This document shows positions 26,431 through 36,515 of a stretch of 64,000 bases of DNA, piece after piece. The number at the start of each line of letters is the position of its first letter. Within the stretch, counting starts at the first letter, position 1. Made by a program: the position numbers and the translations under genes. Below the pieces are notes generated by a model that was not told the origin of the DNA, searched no databases, and worked only from the letters and a program-made list of their open reading frames with translations. The stretch covers positions 110,499 through 174,498 of the forward strand of contig NZ_JARCJD010000007.1 in assembly GCF_028890115.1 (NCBI RefSeq), given 5' to 3'. The DNA comes from Phaeobacter sp. QD34_24. GTDB lineage: Bacteria > Pseudomonadota > Alphaproteobacteria > Rhodobacterales > Rhodobacteraceae.

Positions 26431-27429
26431 TCAGGCCGGGGTGCGCAAGACGCGGGGCACCTTGAATTCGACCCGCTCCACGGCGGTCTCTACGATCTCC
26501 ACCGTCACGTCAAACCGGCTGCGGAAGGCGTCGATCACCTCGTTGACCAGTAGTTCCGGTGCCGAAGCCCCGGCGGTGATGGCGACACTCTTGATGCCAT
26601 CCAGGGCGCGCCAGTCGATGTTTTCGGCCCGCTGCACCAGCTGCGAATAGGCGCATCCTGCCTTGGCGCCCACTTCGACCAGACGGCGCGAGTTGGAAGA
26701 GTTGGGGGCGCCCACGACCAGCAGCGCGTCGGATTTGGGAGCGACCGCCTTCACCGCTTCCTGCCGGTTGGTGGTGGCATAGCAGATGTCTTCCTTGTGC
26801 GGTCCGACGATCTTGGGGAAACGCGCCTCAAGCGCGGCGACGATGTCCTTGGTGTCATCCACCGACAGGGTGGTCTGGGTGACATAGGCCAGGCGGCTTG
26901 GGTCGCGCACCTCGACGGTGGCGACATCATCCGGGGTTTCCACCAGCAGCACCTCGCCCTCGGGCAGCTGCCCCATGGTGCCGATGGTTTCGGGGTGGCC
27001 CTTGTGGCCGATCATGATCATCTGAAGGCCAGCCTCCGCGTGGCGCTGAGCCTCGATATGCACCTTGGAGACCAGCGGGCAGGTGGCATCCACATAGACC
27101 ATCCGGCGCTGTTCGGCCTCGGCGGGGACCGATTTAGGCACCCCGTGGGCGGAAAAGATCACCGGGCGGTCCTGCGGGCATTCCTCCAGTTCCTCGACAA
27201 AGACGGCGCCCTTGGCACGCAGCCCGTCCACCACGTATTTGTTGTGCACGATCTCATGGCGCACATAGACCGGGGCGCCCCATTTCTCGAGCGCCATCTC
27301 GACGATCTTGATCGCCCGGTCCACTCCGGCGCAGAACCCGCGCGGCGCGGCAAGATAAAGGGTGAGGGCCGGTTTGCGGGCCGCATCGCTGTCGGCCTGC
27401 TGGTCAAAGGGCATCTCTTGGGTCGTCAT
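26431..27429 (-). CDS. ispH: 4-hydroxy-3-methylbut-2-enyl diphosphate reductase
   Basis: The 332-residue iron-sulfur enzyme catalyses the last MEP-pathway step, giving IPP and DMAPP. The three cluster cysteines are Cys33 (PRGFCAGV), Cys117 (DATCPLV) and Cys216 ([11 protein letters not shown]), and the proton donor Glu147 sits in GHKGHPET. A polar extension of about 20 residues precedes the usual N-terminus. The ATG at 27429 follows AAGGAGATG. The leader upstream contains a repeated 11-base element. Confidence 0.96.
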   Translation of the reverse strand: MTTQEMPFDQQADSDAARKPALTLYLAAPRGFCAGVDRAIKIVEMALEKWGAPVYVRHEIVHNKYVVDGLRAKGAVFVEELEECPQDRPVIFSAHGVPKSVPAEAEQRRMVYVDATCPLVSKVHIEAQRHAEAGLQMIMIGHKGHPETIGTMGQLPEGEVLLVETPDDVATVEVRDPSRLAYVTQTTLSVDDTKDIVAALEARFPKIVGPHKEDICYATTNRQEAVKAVAPKSDALLVVGAPNSSNSRRLVEVGAKAGCAYSQLVQRAENIDWRALDGIKSVAITAGASAPELLVNEVIDAFRSRFDVTVEIVETAVERVEFKVPRVLRTPA

Positions 27430-27787
27430 GGCGCATCTCCTTGCAGGGCAGAGGTAGGGTGTTCCGCCTGCAAGGTCCAGAGGCAGGAGAAATCCGCGCC
27501 TTTCGTTCCAGCCCCTAGAACCGTGCAAGGTCCAATGCCCGGGACGTGGTGAATGTCCGGCCGACTGGGGGCAGTCGGGAAAAATGACGGAATATTAACC
27601 CGATGGCGCCATGTTTTTCGGCAAAGGGGCGGCTTCGCTCGCGCGGTTCACGCATGGGTGCGCGAAGGATCCTCTGATCAGATTTAGGCAACAGCCCGGT
27701 TTTTAGGGCCCGTGGTATGGTTTGGGGGCCGCAGTGGCGGAGGCAACGAAGGCACAGAACAGCAGCCGCGTTCTTGAACGCAGCGCG
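27430..27787. other. Divergent intergenic region between ispH and the hybrid kinase
   Basis: This 358-base gap has no convincing gene. It holds two copies of TGCAAGGTCCA at 27469-27479 and 27524-27534, spaced 55 bases, and a perfect hairpin CCGACTG-GGGG-CAGTCGG at 27561-27578. The part just before the kinase contains alternative GTG (27734, behind GGGGG) and TTG (27722) starts in frame. Confidence 0.6.
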
Positions 27788-29932
27788 ATGGAAGACAATA
27801 TGGATCGCCGATTCCGGACCGTCCGGAGCACGGCGGTTCTTGTCGTGGTGCTCAGCCTCATGTGGGCGGTGTTTGGTGCCTACCTGGGAGAGCCTGCGCT
27901 TGTCGGCAATGCACTGGTGGCAGGGTTCGGTTCGGCGACCGCCTGGTTCCTGGTGCAGACACGCCACAAGATGGTGGCGCGGCTGATCTGGTATACGACC
28001 GGTCTGTTTGCGGTGCTGGGGGCGGTCTTTACCCTGCATCCGGCCAGCAATGCCGAGATGATGTTCGTGGCGCTTCTGGGCGGGCCATTCATGACTTTTT
28101 CCCTGAAGCGGGAGAAACCGATCATCATCGGGCTGATCGTCGGCATTCTCTGCGCCTGGATCGCGACGCGGATTGTCGGCCACGACTACTTTGGCCCGCC
28201 GGTCTTTGATGAGGCCTTCTCGCGCAGCTATCTGTCCCTGCCGGTCATGCTGACCATCTTCGGGATCATCATGATCGAGATGATGGCCTTCGGGCAGTTG
28301 ACCGATTCTTACAGCGAGGAACTGTGGCGCGCGCATCAGAAAGAGCGCAAGGCCAACCGCGCCAAGAGCGAATTCCTGGCCGCCATGAGCCATGAAATCC
28401 GCACGCCGATGAACGGCGTTATCGGCATGGTCGAGATTCTGGAGAACACCACGCTCAAGCCCGAGCAGCGGCGCATCCTGCATGCGATCAAGGAGTCCTC
28501 CTCGTCCCTGTTGTGGATTATCGATGACATCCTGGATGTGTCGAAGATCGAAGCGGGCAAGATGGAGCTTTCCAACGGGCCGATGCGTCTGCTTCCGGTG
28601 GTGGAAAGCGTCGCCGAAACCCTGCGGGCGCATGCGGATCAACAGCGGGTCGAATTGTCTTTGTCGGTGCAGGCCAGCATCCCCGATTCGATTCTGGGGG
28701 ATGCGGGGCGGCTGCGGCAGATCCTGCTCAATCTCCTTGGCAACGCCATCAAGTTTTCCGCCCCGCAGGAGGGGGCGCCGACCGGGATCGTCAGCCTTCG
28801 GGTGGAAACCAGCGGCCCCGACTGGATCGAGTTCATCGTCGAGGACAATGGCATCGGCATGGATGCAGAGGTTCAAAAGGCGATCTTCCAGCCGTTCGAG
28901 CGTTCTGGCGATGTGGTGCGGCGGATGATTCAGGGCAATGGTCTGGGCCTGACCATCGTCAAGCAGCTTGCGGAGAAAATGCGGGGGGAAATCTCGGTCA
29001 CCTCCACCCTGGGGCAGGGATCCGTCTTTACCCTGCGTCTGCCGGTAACCGATGCGACCGGTCCGCTGAAGTGTCTGAGCCTGACCGGGGTGCAGATCGT
29101 GGCCATGCTGCCGAAGGGCACGGATACCGCCAGCTGGTCCTCCTGCGCGCTGGCGGCGGATTGCGATATCAAGTGGGTCTCCAATCGCGACGAATACCTG
29201 GCGCTTGCCCGCGCGGCGGGGCCGGAAACGATCTTTGTGTTGTCGGCGGCCCAGTCACAGGATCGCACCAGTGAATGGCTGCGTGCCCGGATCGAAGAGG
29301 AGCTGCCGGACCTGCAGGTGCTGATGCTCAGCCGGGATCGCACCGAGGTCACGGGAAGGCGCAGCGCGACGCGCTTTGCGGTTCAGGACATGCCGGTGCT
29401 GCCCAGCCACTTTTGGGACGGGATCGCCTATCTGTCGGGGCGCAAGGAGGCGCAGGAAGAGGCGCCGGACCGCCGCGCGGTGGACCGGGCGACGCCCAGT
29501 GAGATGCGCATCCTGGTGGCAGAGGACAATGAGATCAATCAGGCTGTCTTTGAATCGCAACTGGAGCTTTTGGGCTATTCCGCCGTGATCGTGCGGGACG
29601 GCCAGGAGTGCCTGAAGGCCTGGGAGAGCGGAGATTTCGATCTGGTTCTGACCGATTGCCAGATGCCGGTGATGGACGGGTTCGAGATGACCCGCCTGCT
29701 GCGGGAGGCCGAACAGCGCGATGGGCGCAGGCCGACGCCGGTGATCGCGGTGACCGCCAACGCGCTGGACGGCGAGGCGGACAAATGCCTGGCCTCAGGG
29801 ATGGACGGGTATCTGGCCAAACCCGTCACCATCGCGGCGCTGGAGCAGATCCTGAATACCCATCTGCCGATGAGCGGAGGGGCGCGTTCGCTGGCGGGCT
29901 CGGATATTCCGCCCCGCGCGGCCCAGGGGTAG
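27788..29932 (+). CDS. Membrane hybrid histidine kinase with C-terminal receiver
   Basis: The product (714 residues from the ATG at 27788) has six hydrophobic segments in its first 170 residues with no recognisable periplasmic sensor domain, then a HisKA domain with phospho-His202 ([12 protein letters not shown]), a HATPase domain with N, G1 and G2 boxes ([27 protein letters not shown]), a receiver-like segment (about 430-560) without a phosphoacceptor Asp, and a true receiver with Asp623 in [11 protein letters not shown]. No response-regulator gene is adjacent. The start is uncertain: GTG 27734 and ATG 27800 are also possible. A terminator follows. Confidence 0.9.
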   Translation: MEDNMDRRFRTVRSTAVLVVVLSLMWAVFGAYLGEPALVGNALVAGFGSATAWFLVQTRHKMVARLIWYTTGLFAVLGAVFTLHPASNAEMMFVALLGGPFMTFSLKREKPIIIGLIVGILCAWIATRIVGHDYFGPPVFDEAFSRSYLSLPVMLTIFGIIMIEMMAFGQLTDSYSEELWRAHQKERKANRAKSEFLAAMSHEIRTPMNGVIGMVEILENTTLKPEQRRILHAIKESSSSLLWIIDDILDVSKIEAGKMELSNGPMRLLPVVESVAETLRAHADQQRVELSLSVQASIPDSILGDAGRLRQILLNLLGNAIKFSAPQEGAPTGIVSLRVETSGPDWIEFIVEDNGIGMDAEVQKAIFQPFERSGDVVRRMIQGNGLGLTIVKQLAEKMRGEISVTSTLGQGSVFTLRLPVTDATGPLKCLSLTGVQIVAMLPKGTDTASWSSCALAADCDIKWVSNRDEYLALARAAGPETIFVLSAAQSQDRTSEWLRARIEEELPDLQVLMLSRDRTEVTGRRSATRFAVQDMPVLPSHFWDGIAYLSGRKEAQEEAPDRRAVDRATPSEMRILVAEDNEINQAVFESQLELLGYSAVIVRDGQECLKAWESGDFDLVLTDCQMPVMDGFEMTRLLREAEQRDGRRPTPVIAVTANALDGEADKCLASGMDGYLAKPVTIAALEQILNTHLPMSGGARSLAGSDIPPRAAQG

Positions 29933-29939
29933 AAACAGG

Positions 29940-29970
29940 AAAAGGCGCCCCGAACTGCGAGGCGCCTTTT
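29940..29970 (+). terminator. Intrinsic terminator of the hybrid kinase gene
   Basis: AAAAGGCGCC and GGCGCCTTTT are perfect arms around CCGAACTGCGA, followed by a T-rich end, just after the stop codon at 29932. Confidence 0.85.
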
Positions 29971-30042
29971 GTATCTGTCAGCTTGGGAGATCGAGGCCCA
30001 TGCCCTGATCAGAACCCAGCCCCAGTCAGAACCCTGCCCCGA

Positions 30043-30615
30043 TCAGGACGGAGAGGTCACTGCGGTGCGCTGTTCGCTGGGGAATTCGCGCGGCGGACGC
30101 CCGATCACGTCCTTCAGCTCTTCCAGCTCGATGAAGTTGTCGGCCTGGCGGCGCAACTCGTCCGAGATCATCGGGGGCTGGCTGCGGATGGTCGAGACAA
30201 CCGAAACCCGCACGCCCTGACGTTGCAGGCTGGCAATCAGCGGCCGAAAATCGCCATCGCCCGAGAACAGCACGATATGATCGACGCGCGGGGCCAGTTC
30301 CATGGCGTCCACTGTCAATTCGATATCCATGTTGCCCTTGACCTTCCGGCGGCCCATGCTGTCCGTGTATTCCTTGGCCGGCTTTGTCACCATGGTGAAG
30401 CCATTGTAGTGCAGCCAGTCGACCAGGGGTCGGATCGGAGAATACTCGTCATTTTCCAGCAGTGCCGTGTAATAAAAGGCGCGCAACAGCTTTCCACGGC
30501 GCATGAATTCCTGCCGCAAAAGCTTATAGTCGATGTCAAAACCCAGCGCCTTTGCTGCTGCGTATAGGTTCGAACCATCGATGAACAGCGCGAGCCGTTC
30601 GTCTTTGTAAAACAT
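30043..30615 (-). CDS. NYN-domain (LabA/DUF88-type) putative ribonuclease
   Basis: The 190-residue protein is a PIN-like NYN domain. Acidic metal-binding residues are visible as Asp13 (LFIDGSNLYAA), Asp97 (GNMDIELTVDAM), Asp103 and Asp120/Asp122 (FSGDGDFRPLI). LabA-type proteins are predicted metal-dependent RNases; the target is unknown. It diverges from folK with 117 bases between them. The start at 30615 is the only good one. Confidence 0.88.
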   Translation of the reverse strand: MFYKDERLALFIDGSNLYAAAKALGFDIDYKLLRQEFMRRGKLLRAFYYTALLENDEYSPIRPLVDWLHYNGFTMVTKPAKEYTDSMGRRKVKGNMDIELTVDAMELAPRVDHIVLFSGDGDFRPLIASLQRQGVRVSVVSTIRSQPPMISDELRRQADNFIELEELKDVIGRPPREFPSEQRTAVTSPS

Positions 30616-30732
30616 TAAATTGTCCTTCCGATGTCACCGCGTCGCCAAGTGTACCGTGAGTGAATGCAAATATGCGGCGAAACGGGTGGACTTAATGTAA
30701 GTTATTTGCCATCCGCTGCAAGCAAAAGGATT

Positions 30733-31323
30733 ATGGGAAACGATGCCAAAATGACCGTTATCCGGTCAAATGCGTTAATCGCACTGGGGGGGAATCTCAC
30801 CCGGCACGACCTGCTGCCACAGGATATCCTTGCTGCGGCCGTTGCCGACCTTGCCGTCGAGGCGGGCGATTTGACCGCGGTGTCCCGGTTCTTTCGCACC
30901 CCGTGCTTTCCTGCCGGGGCGGGTCCAGACTATGTGAACGCGGTGGTTGAACTGGAGACAGATCTGTCCGCTTCGGCGCTCTTGGAGCGGTTGCACGGGA
31001 TCGAGGCACGCCATGCGCGCAAGCGGGTGCAGCGATGGGGCATGCGCACGCTTGATCTGGATCTGTTGTCTTTCGATGACCGTGTGCTGCCCGATGCCAG
31101 GAGCTACGGCCACTGGCGCGACCTGCCGCTTGAGCGCCAGATGCAGGAGGCCCCGGATCAGCTGATTCTACCGCATCCGCGCCTTCAGGATCGGGCCTTT
31201 GTCCTGGTGCCCCTGTGCGACATTGCGCCGGGCTGGTGCCATCCGGTTCTGAAGAAAACCGCAGCGGAGATGCGCGACGCGCTGCCAAAATCGGAAATTG
31301 ACAGTGTAATCGCGCTTTATTGA
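30733..31323 (+). CDS. folK: 2-amino-4-hydroxy-6-hydroxymethyldihydropteridine pyrophosphokinase
   Basis: The product (about 196 residues) transfers pyrophosphate from ATP to the pterin precursor in folate synthesis. HPPK motifs are visible: IALGGNL near the N-terminus, SRFFRTPCFPAGAGPDYVNAVVEL, and the signature RWGMRTLDLDLLSFDD with the two metal-binding aspartates, then LILPHPRLQDRAFVLVPL. Starts at 30733, 30751 and 30664 are all in frame; none has an ideal ribosome site. folB and folP are not adjacent. It precedes rpoZ by 90 bases. Confidence 0.9.
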   Translation: MGNDAKMTVIRSNALIALGGNLTRHDLLPQDILAAAVADLAVEAGDLTAVSRFFRTPCFPAGAGPDYVNAVVELETDLSASALLERLHGIEARHARKRVQRWGMRTLDLDLLSFDDRVLPDARSYGHWRDLPLERQMQEAPDQLILPHPRLQDRAFVLVPLCDIAPGWCHPVLKKTAAEMRDALPKSEIDSVIALY

Positions 31324-31345
31324 GCCGATGCGCTCTTTTCTGCGC

Positions 31346-31374
31346 TTGTCAACAAAAACATATCGGCTTAGAAG
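31346..31374 (+). promoter_or_regulatory. Candidate housekeeping promoter for rpoZ-rsh
   Basis: TTGTCA (31346-31351), a 17-base spacer and TAGAAG (31369-31374) fit the alphaproteobacterial RpoD pattern and lie 39 bases before the rpoZ start, in an A/T-rich patch. Confidence 0.4.
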
Positions 31375-31413
31375 TCTCCCTTCCGGACCCACTTATATTT
31401 TGGAGAGTCGCCC

Positions 31414-31767
31414 ATGGCCCGCGTGACGGTTGAAGACTGCGTAGACAAGGTTCCCAACCGGTTTGAGCTGGTGATGCTGGCTGCCCATCGCGCCCGCGAG
31501 ATTTCCGCCGGTTCGCCGATCACCGTGGAACGCGACAATGACAAGAACCCGGTGGTCTCCCTGCGTGAAATCGCCGAGGAAACTCAAAGCGCCGATGAAC
31601 TGCGCGAGCGGCTGATCGAAAGCAACCAGACCCAGATCGAAGTCGACGAACCCGAAGAGGATTCGATGGCGCTTCTGATGGGGGCCGAAAACGACAAACC
31701 CACCGAGGACGACATGTCCGAGGAAAAACTGCTGCGCGCGCTGATGGAGGCCCAGGGCCAGGGCTAA
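31414..31767 (+). CDS. rpoZ: RNA polymerase omega subunit
   Basis: The 117-residue protein assists RNA polymerase assembly and forms part of a ppGpp site. The N-terminal [30 protein letters not shown] is the conserved omega fold; the acidic C-terminus is longer than in enterobacteria, as is normal for alphaproteobacteria. TTGGAGAG precedes the ATG. It lies 38 bases before rsh, linking a ppGpp-binding subunit with the ppGpp synthetase. Confidence 0.97.
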   Translation: MARVTVEDCVDKVPNRFELVMLAAHRAREISAGSPITVERDNDKNPVVSLREIAEETQSADELRERLIESNQTQIEVDEPEEDSMALLMGAENDKPTEDDMSEEKLLRALMEAQGQG

Positions 31768-31805
31768 CCCGCGCAGATATCGCTACCTGAGGCTGCGGAT
31801 CGGAT

Positions 31806-33950
31806 ATGACATCTCCCGAAATCTCCGCCGGAGATCTGATTGCTCTGGTCCGCAACTACAACCCGAAGACAAATGCCAAGCGCATTGCCGAGGCCTATGA
31901 GTTCGGCATGGAAATGCACGAGGGCCAGTTTCGTCATTCGGGTGAGCCCTATTTCACCCATCCCGTGGCGGTCGCCGCCATCCTGACCGAACAGCGCCTG
32001 GATGATGCCACCATCATCACGGCGCTTCTGCACGACACCATCGAAGACACCAAGGCCTCCTACGAGGAAGTCGCGCGCCGCTTTGGCAACGAGGTGGCGA
32101 TGCTGGTCGATGGGGTGACCAAGCTCACCAATCTGCAGCTTTCGAGCCGGGAAACCAAGCAGGCGGAAAACTTCCGCAAGCTGTTCATGGCCATGTCCAA
32201 GGATCTGCGGGTGATCCTGGTGAAACTGGCCGACCGCCTGCACAACATGCGCACGATCAAGGCGATGCGCCCCGAAAAACAGGCCCAGAAGGCGCGCGAG
32301 ACCATGGATATCTATGCGCCGCTGGCGGGCCGCATGGGCATGCAGTGGATGCGCGAAGAGCTGGAGGATCTGGCCTTTCGGGTGCTGAACCCCGAAGGCC
32401 GCCAGTCGATCATCCGCCGTTTTGTCACCCTGCAGCGGGAAACCGGCGATGTGATCCACCGGATCACCGGCGACATGCGCTCCGAGCTGGAAAAGGCGGG
32501 CATCGAGGCCGAGGTCTTTGGCCGCGCCAAGAAACCCTATTCGATCTGGCGCAAGATGCAGGCCAAGGATCAGGGGTTCTCGCGTCTTTCGGATATCTAC
32601 GGCTTTCGCGTGATCACCCAGTCCGAGGATGACAGCTACCGCGCGCTGGGCGTCATTCACCAGCGCTGGCGGGCGGTGCCGGGCCGGTTCAAGGACTATA
32701 TCAGCCAGCCGAAATCGAACGGGTACCGCTCGATCCACACCACCGTTTCGGGGCGTGACGGCAAGCGGGTCGAGGTGCAGATCCGCACCCGCCAGATGCA
32801 TGACGTGGCCGAAACCGGCGTTGCGGCGCATTGGTCGTACCGGGATGGTGTGCGTTCGGAAAACCCCTTTGCGGTGGATCCGGCGAAATGGATTTCCTCG
32901 CTCACCGAACAGTTCGACGCCGAGGAGGATCACGATGAATTCCTCGAGGCGGTCAAGCTGGAGATGTATTCCGACCAGGTCTTCTGCTTCACCCCCAAGG
33001 GCGATGTGATCAAGCTGCCCAAGGGGGCGACCCCGATCGATTTCGCCTATGCGATCCATACGCGCATCGGTCACGCCTGCGTCGGCGCCAAGGTGGACGG
33101 CATCCGCGTGCCGCTGTGGTCGCGGCTGCGCAACGGTCAGTCGGTCGAGGTGATCACCGCCGAAGGGCAGACGCCGCAGGTCAGCTGGCTGGAGATCGCC
33201 ACCACCGGTAAGGCCCGCACCGCCATTCGCCGCGCCCTGCGCGAGGCGGATCGGGCCCGGTTCGTGAAGCTGGGGCATGAATTGGCGCGCTCGGCCTTCG
33301 AACATGTGAACCGCAAGGCCACCGACAAGGCGCTGGAAACCGCCGCCCGCGCCCTGCGGGTCAGTAGCGTCGATGAACTTCTGGCGCGTCTCGGCGCGGC
33401 CGAGATCGTTGCCCATGATGTGGTGCAGGCGGTCTACCCCGATCTGACCGCCCACGAGAGCGATGAGATATCCATGCGCCGGGCGGTGATCGGCCTGGAG
33501 CCGGGGCAGAGTTTCGAGCGCGCGCCCTGCTGTCAGCCGCTGCCGGGCGAGCGGATCATCGGGATCACCTACCGGGGCCAGGGCGTTGTCGTGCATGCCG
33601 CCGATTGCGACCGCTTGGGCGAATATGAGGACCAGCCGGAACGCTGGGTCGATGTGCATTGGCACAGTGGCACCCACCCGGCGGTCTACAGCACGACGCT
33701 GGAAATGATCATCGGCAATGACGCGGGGGTCCTGGGGCGAATTTGCACATTGATCGGCGAGAAGAAGGCCAATATCTCGGACCTGGAATTCGTCGACAGG
33801 AAACCAGACTTTTACCGACTTATGATCAACGTGGAACTGAGGGACGTGGAGCAGCTCCACTCCCTCATGTTGACACTCGAGGCGGAAAGTGATGTCGCCG
33901 AAGTGGTGCGGTTCAGGGATAAGCCGGTGAACCGCGCGATTCCGGGATAG
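31806..33950 (+). CDS. rsh: Bifunctional (p)ppGpp synthetase/hydrolase
   Basis: The 714-residue RelA/SpoT homolog makes and degrades (p)ppGpp. The hydrolase HD domain is intact (His52, His76-Asp77 in LLHDTIEDT), so it can degrade; the synthetase domain has YGFRVIT, KDYISQPKSNGYRSIHTTV and VEVQIRT. A TGS domain (VFCFTPKGDVIKLPKGATPIDFAY region), a helical/zinc-finger part with the CC pair in RAPCCQPLPGE, and a C-terminal ACT domain follow. As the single long RSH of alphaproteobacteria it is expected to respond to both amino-acid and carbon/nitrogen stress. Confidence 0.97.
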   Translation: MTSPEISAGDLIALVRNYNPKTNAKRIAEAYEFGMEMHEGQFRHSGEPYFTHPVAVAAILTEQRLDDATIITALLHDTIEDTKASYEEVARRFGNEVAMLVDGVTKLTNLQLSSRETKQAENFRKLFMAMSKDLRVILVKLADRLHNMRTIKAMRPEKQAQKARETMDIYAPLAGRMGMQWMREELEDLAFRVLNPEGRQSIIRRFVTLQRETGDVIHRITGDMRSELEKAGIEAEVFGRAKKPYSIWRKMQAKDQGFSRLSDIYGFRVITQSEDDSYRALGVIHQRWRAVPGRFKDYISQPKSNGYRSIHTTVSGRDGKRVEVQIRTRQMHDVAETGVAAHWSYRDGVRSENPFAVDPAKWISSLTEQFDAEEDHDEFLEAVKLEMYSDQVFCFTPKGDVIKLPKGATPIDFAYAIHTRIGHACVGAKVDGIRVPLWSRLRNGQSVEVITAEGQTPQVSWLEIATTGKARTAIRRALREADRARFVKLGHELARSAFEHVNRKATDKALETAARALRVSSVDELLARLGAAEIVAHDVVQAVYPDLTAHESDEISMRRAVIGLEPGQSFERAPCCQPLPGERIIGITYRGQGVVVHAADCDRLGEYEDQPERWVDVHWHSGTHPAVYSTTLEMIIGNDAGVLGRICTLIGEKKANISDLEFVDRKPDFYRLMINVELRDVEQLHSLMLTLEAESDVAEVVRFRDKPVNRAIPG

Positions 33951-33983
33951 TGGTTCGGCTGGAGCTGGGAAGGACGCAGACCG

Positions 33984-34706
33984 TTGGTATTCAGGCGCCG
34001 GGACAGACGTCCGCCCCTTCGTGCGGTTGCGGATTTTTTCTGGCCCCGTGGCGGCTGGACCCGGGCTTTTCACTACGTCAAACACCGCGTCCGCAGGCTG
34101 CCCGATTCGCCTGAACGGATCGCGCGCGGGGTCTGGGCCGGGGTCTTCACCACCTTCACGCCGTTTTACGGCATGCATTTCGTCGTCGCCGCGCTCATTG
34201 CCCGGCTGATGAATGGCAATATCCTGGCCGCTCTCAGCTCTACCTTCTTTGGCAATCCGCTGACCTATGTGCCTATCGGTGTGGCTTCGTTGCAGACCGG
34301 ACATTGGCTGTTGGGCACGGAATTCGACGAAGATGTCGACAAATCCCTGGTCGGCAAGTTCCTCGCGGCGGGCCATGACCTGAAAAGCAACCTCTTTGCC
34401 CATTTCACCGGCGACCCGGTGGATTGGCATGGGTTGAGCCTGTTCTATAACGAGGTCTTCTATCCCTATATGGTTGGCGGCCTCATTCCCGGTGTCATCA
34501 CCGCCACGGTCTGTTACGTGATCAGCCTGCCTCTGATCCGTGCTTATCAGCAGCGCCGCCGGAGCAAGATCAAGGCCAAGTTCGAAGAGATCAAACGCCG
34601 GGCGGCTCTGGAAGGGGTCAAACCGCAAGAGGCGCCGGTGAAGAAGGGGCTGAAGACCAGCCTCAAATCCTCGCTTGGGGCGCGGGTCAAGCGCCGGGCC
34701 GACTGA
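33984..34706 (+). CDS. DUF2062 membrane protein
   Basis: The 240-residue protein has the DUF2062 core ([51 protein letters not shown] region) with two or three membrane segments and a very basic Lys/Arg-rich tail of about 45 residues. The function is unknown. The start is TTG at 33984, supported by GGGAAGGA nine bases upstream; no ATG gives the complete domain. It follows rsh by 33 bases, so it is probably co-transcribed. Confidence 0.85.
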   Translation: MVFRRRDRRPPLRAVADFFWPRGGWTRAFHYVKHRVRRLPDSPERIARGVWAGVFTTFTPFYGMHFVVAALIARLMNGNILAALSSTFFGNPLTYVPIGVASLQTGHWLLGTEFDEDVDKSLVGKFLAAGHDLKSNLFAHFTGDPVDWHGLSLFYNEVFYPYMVGGLIPGVITATVCYVISLPLIRAYQQRRRSKIKAKFEEIKRRAALEGVKPQEAPVKKGLKTSLKSSLGARVKRRAD

Positions 34707-34802
34707 CCGCCCTTTGTTTCGCGGGCGGGTGAAAACGGGGTTGCCCCTGTCGATTGCCCGTCTAGTCTCTGGCGCAGGACAACCCTATCAGGATCAGGGA
34801 TC

Positions 34803-35573
34803 ATGGCAGAGACAAAGGCAGACAACCGGCTGCGGCTGGGTGTGAACATCGACCACGTGGCGACCGTGCGCAATGCCCGTGGCGGCGACAACCCGGACCC
34901 GGTGCGCGCCGCGCTGCTGGCGCAGAACGCAGGCGCCGACGGGATCACCGCGCATCTGCGTGAAGACCGCCGCCATATCATCGACAGTGATATCGACGGC
35001 ATGATGAAGGTGCTGCGCGCGCCCCTGAATTTCGAGATGGCCGCAACCGAAGAAATGCAGGGCATCGCCCTGCGCCATAAGCCTCATGCGGTCTGCCTGG
35101 TGCCCGAACGGCGCGAGGAACGCACCACCGAGGGCGGGTTGGATGTGGCCGGAAACGACAATGCCCTGGCCAAGTATATTACGCCCCTGGGGGATGCGGG
35201 CTGCCGTGTTTCCATGTTCATCGCCGCCGACAGGGCGCAGGTCGAGGCGAGCCACCGCATTGGCGCTCCGGTGATCGAACTCCACGCAGGCGCCTATGCC
35301 GATGCCTGGGCCGAAGGGCGCTGGGATGCGCGCGATGCGGAACTGGCCAAGATCACCGAGATGGCCGCCTATGCCCATGAGCTGGGCCTGGAGGTCCATG
35401 TCGGCCACGGTCTGACCTATGACAGCGTCGGTCCCATTGCAGCCCTGCCGCAGGTGAAGGAGCTGAACATCGGCCACTTCCTGATGGGAGAGGCGATGTT
35501 TATCGGCCTGCCTGCCGCCATCGCCGAAATGCGCCGCCTGATGGATGCCGCCCGCAGCGGAGCGGAGACATGA
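34803..35573 (+). CDS. pdxJ: Pyridoxine 5'-phosphate synthase
   Basis: The 256-residue TIM-barrel enzyme condenses 1-deoxyxylulose 5-phosphate with 3-amino-1-phosphohydroxyacetone to give pyridoxine phosphate. Conserved features are [17 protein letters not shown] (with catalytic His), [16 protein letters not shown], the [12 protein letters not shown] segment, and GHGLTYDSV. It follows TCAGGGATC. Its stop overlaps the next gene by four bases (ATGA). Confidence 0.96.
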   Translation: MAETKADNRLRLGVNIDHVATVRNARGGDNPDPVRAALLAQNAGADGITAHLREDRRHIIDSDIDGMMKVLRAPLNFEMAATEEMQGIALRHKPHAVCLVPERREERTTEGGLDVAGNDNALAKYITPLGDAGCRVSMFIAADRAQVEASHRIGAPVIELHAGAYADAWAEGRWDARDAELAKITEMAAYAHELGLEVHVGHGLTYDSVGPIAALPQVKELNIGHFLMGEAMFIGLPAAIAEMRRLMDAARSGAET

Positions 35574-36007
35574 ACCTCAAGCGTTTCAGCATCGTTTATG
35601 TGGTCACGGCTCTTGCCCTGATCGCCATCGTCTCTGTCGTGCAGGCCGTTCTCGGTTTTCGTATCGCCAATGGCGGGATGAGCATCATCCCTGCCATCGT
35701 TGCCGGTATGATCGAAGGGCAGCGCTATGCCCGGGCCCACCGCGCGCTGCCTGAAGGCGCAGACATGTGGCGCTTTGCCAAGGCTGCGGCGCTGGTGATC
35801 CTTGGCCTGTCGCTGGTCTTTGCCGTGGTGTTCAGCCTCATCATGCCAGACCTGCGTCAGATGATGAGCGATCCGGTCGGGGCCAGCGTTCTGTTCGCGG
35901 GATCCCTGCTGCAGGCGGCTCTTGGCCTGGTGCTGGTGCGGTTCTTCGTCGGTATGGGCGCGAAATCCCAACTGACCGCGATCCGCAAGCAGGAGGAGCG
36001 GGAGTGA
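35570..36007 (+). CDS. ABZJ_00895-family membrane protein
   Basis: The 145-residue protein has four hydrophobic helices (roughly residues 6-28, 36-48, 70-92 and 105-127) and resembles the small ABZJ_00895-type integral membrane family, whose role is unknown. It starts within the pdxJ stop codon (ATGA), so its translation is probably coupled to pdxJ, and it sits directly before acpS. Confidence 0.75.
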   Translation: MNLKRFSIVYVVTALALIAIVSVVQAVLGFRIANGGMSIIPAIVAGMIEGQRYARAHRALPEGADMWRFAKAAALVILGLSLVFAVVFSLIMPDLRQMMSDPVGASVLFAGSLLQAALGLVLVRFFVGMGAKSQLTAIRKQEERE

Positions 36008-36023
36008 TCCCGGCCACAGGCCC

Positions 36024-36455
36024 ATGATCCTTGGCATCGGCACCGATCTTGCCAACATAGAGCGGATCCAGCGCACGCTGGACCGGTTCGGGGATCGGTT
36101 TCGCAACCGGGTCTTCACCGAGGTGGAGCAACGCAAATCCGAACGTCGGCGCGACGTGGCGGGCACCTATGCCAAACGCTGGGCCGCCAAGGAAGCCTGC
36201 TCCAAGGCGCTGGGCACCGGGTTGCGCATGGGGATCGCCTGGAAGGACATGTCGGTCAGCAACCTGCGCACCGGCCAGCCGGTGATGCATGTGACCGGCT
36301 GGGCAGCGGACCGGCTGGCACAGATGACCCCGCCCGGCCATGAGGCGGTGATCCATGTGACTTTGACCGATGATCACCCTTGGGCGCAGGCCATGGTACT
36401 GATCGAAGCGCGGCCCATTGCTGATCCAGGGCGCGAATCCGGTGCGGAAGCTTGA
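36024..36455 (+). CDS. acpS: Holo-[acyl-carrier-protein] synthase
   Basis: This 143-residue phosphopantetheinyl transferase activates the acyl carrier protein for fatty-acid synthesis. The Mg2+ ligands Asp8 ([12 protein letters not shown]) and Glu57 ([14 protein letters not shown]) are present. The trimeric AcpS type is typical. It is separated from the preceding gene by 16 bases and from lepB by 60. The C-terminus is about ten residues longer than in E. coli. Confidence 0.96.
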   Translation: MILGIGTDLANIERIQRTLDRFGDRFRNRVFTEVEQRKSERRRDVAGTYAKRWAAKEACSKALGTGLRMGIAWKDMSVSNLRTGQPVMHVTGWAADRLAQMTPPGHEAVIHVTLTDDHPWAQAMVLIEARPIADPGRESGAEA

Positions 36456-36515
36456 CTTACCCCCTGTCGGCCCGCATGTAGCCCCGGACTCAATGCCATT
36501 ACACCGGAGAGCCCG

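Noticed and set aside
31764..34628. A 954-codon open frame antisense to rsh
   Set aside because: It mirrors a well-conserved gene in GC-rich DNA, where the opposite strand often stays open. It has no family similarity and no ribosome site of its own.
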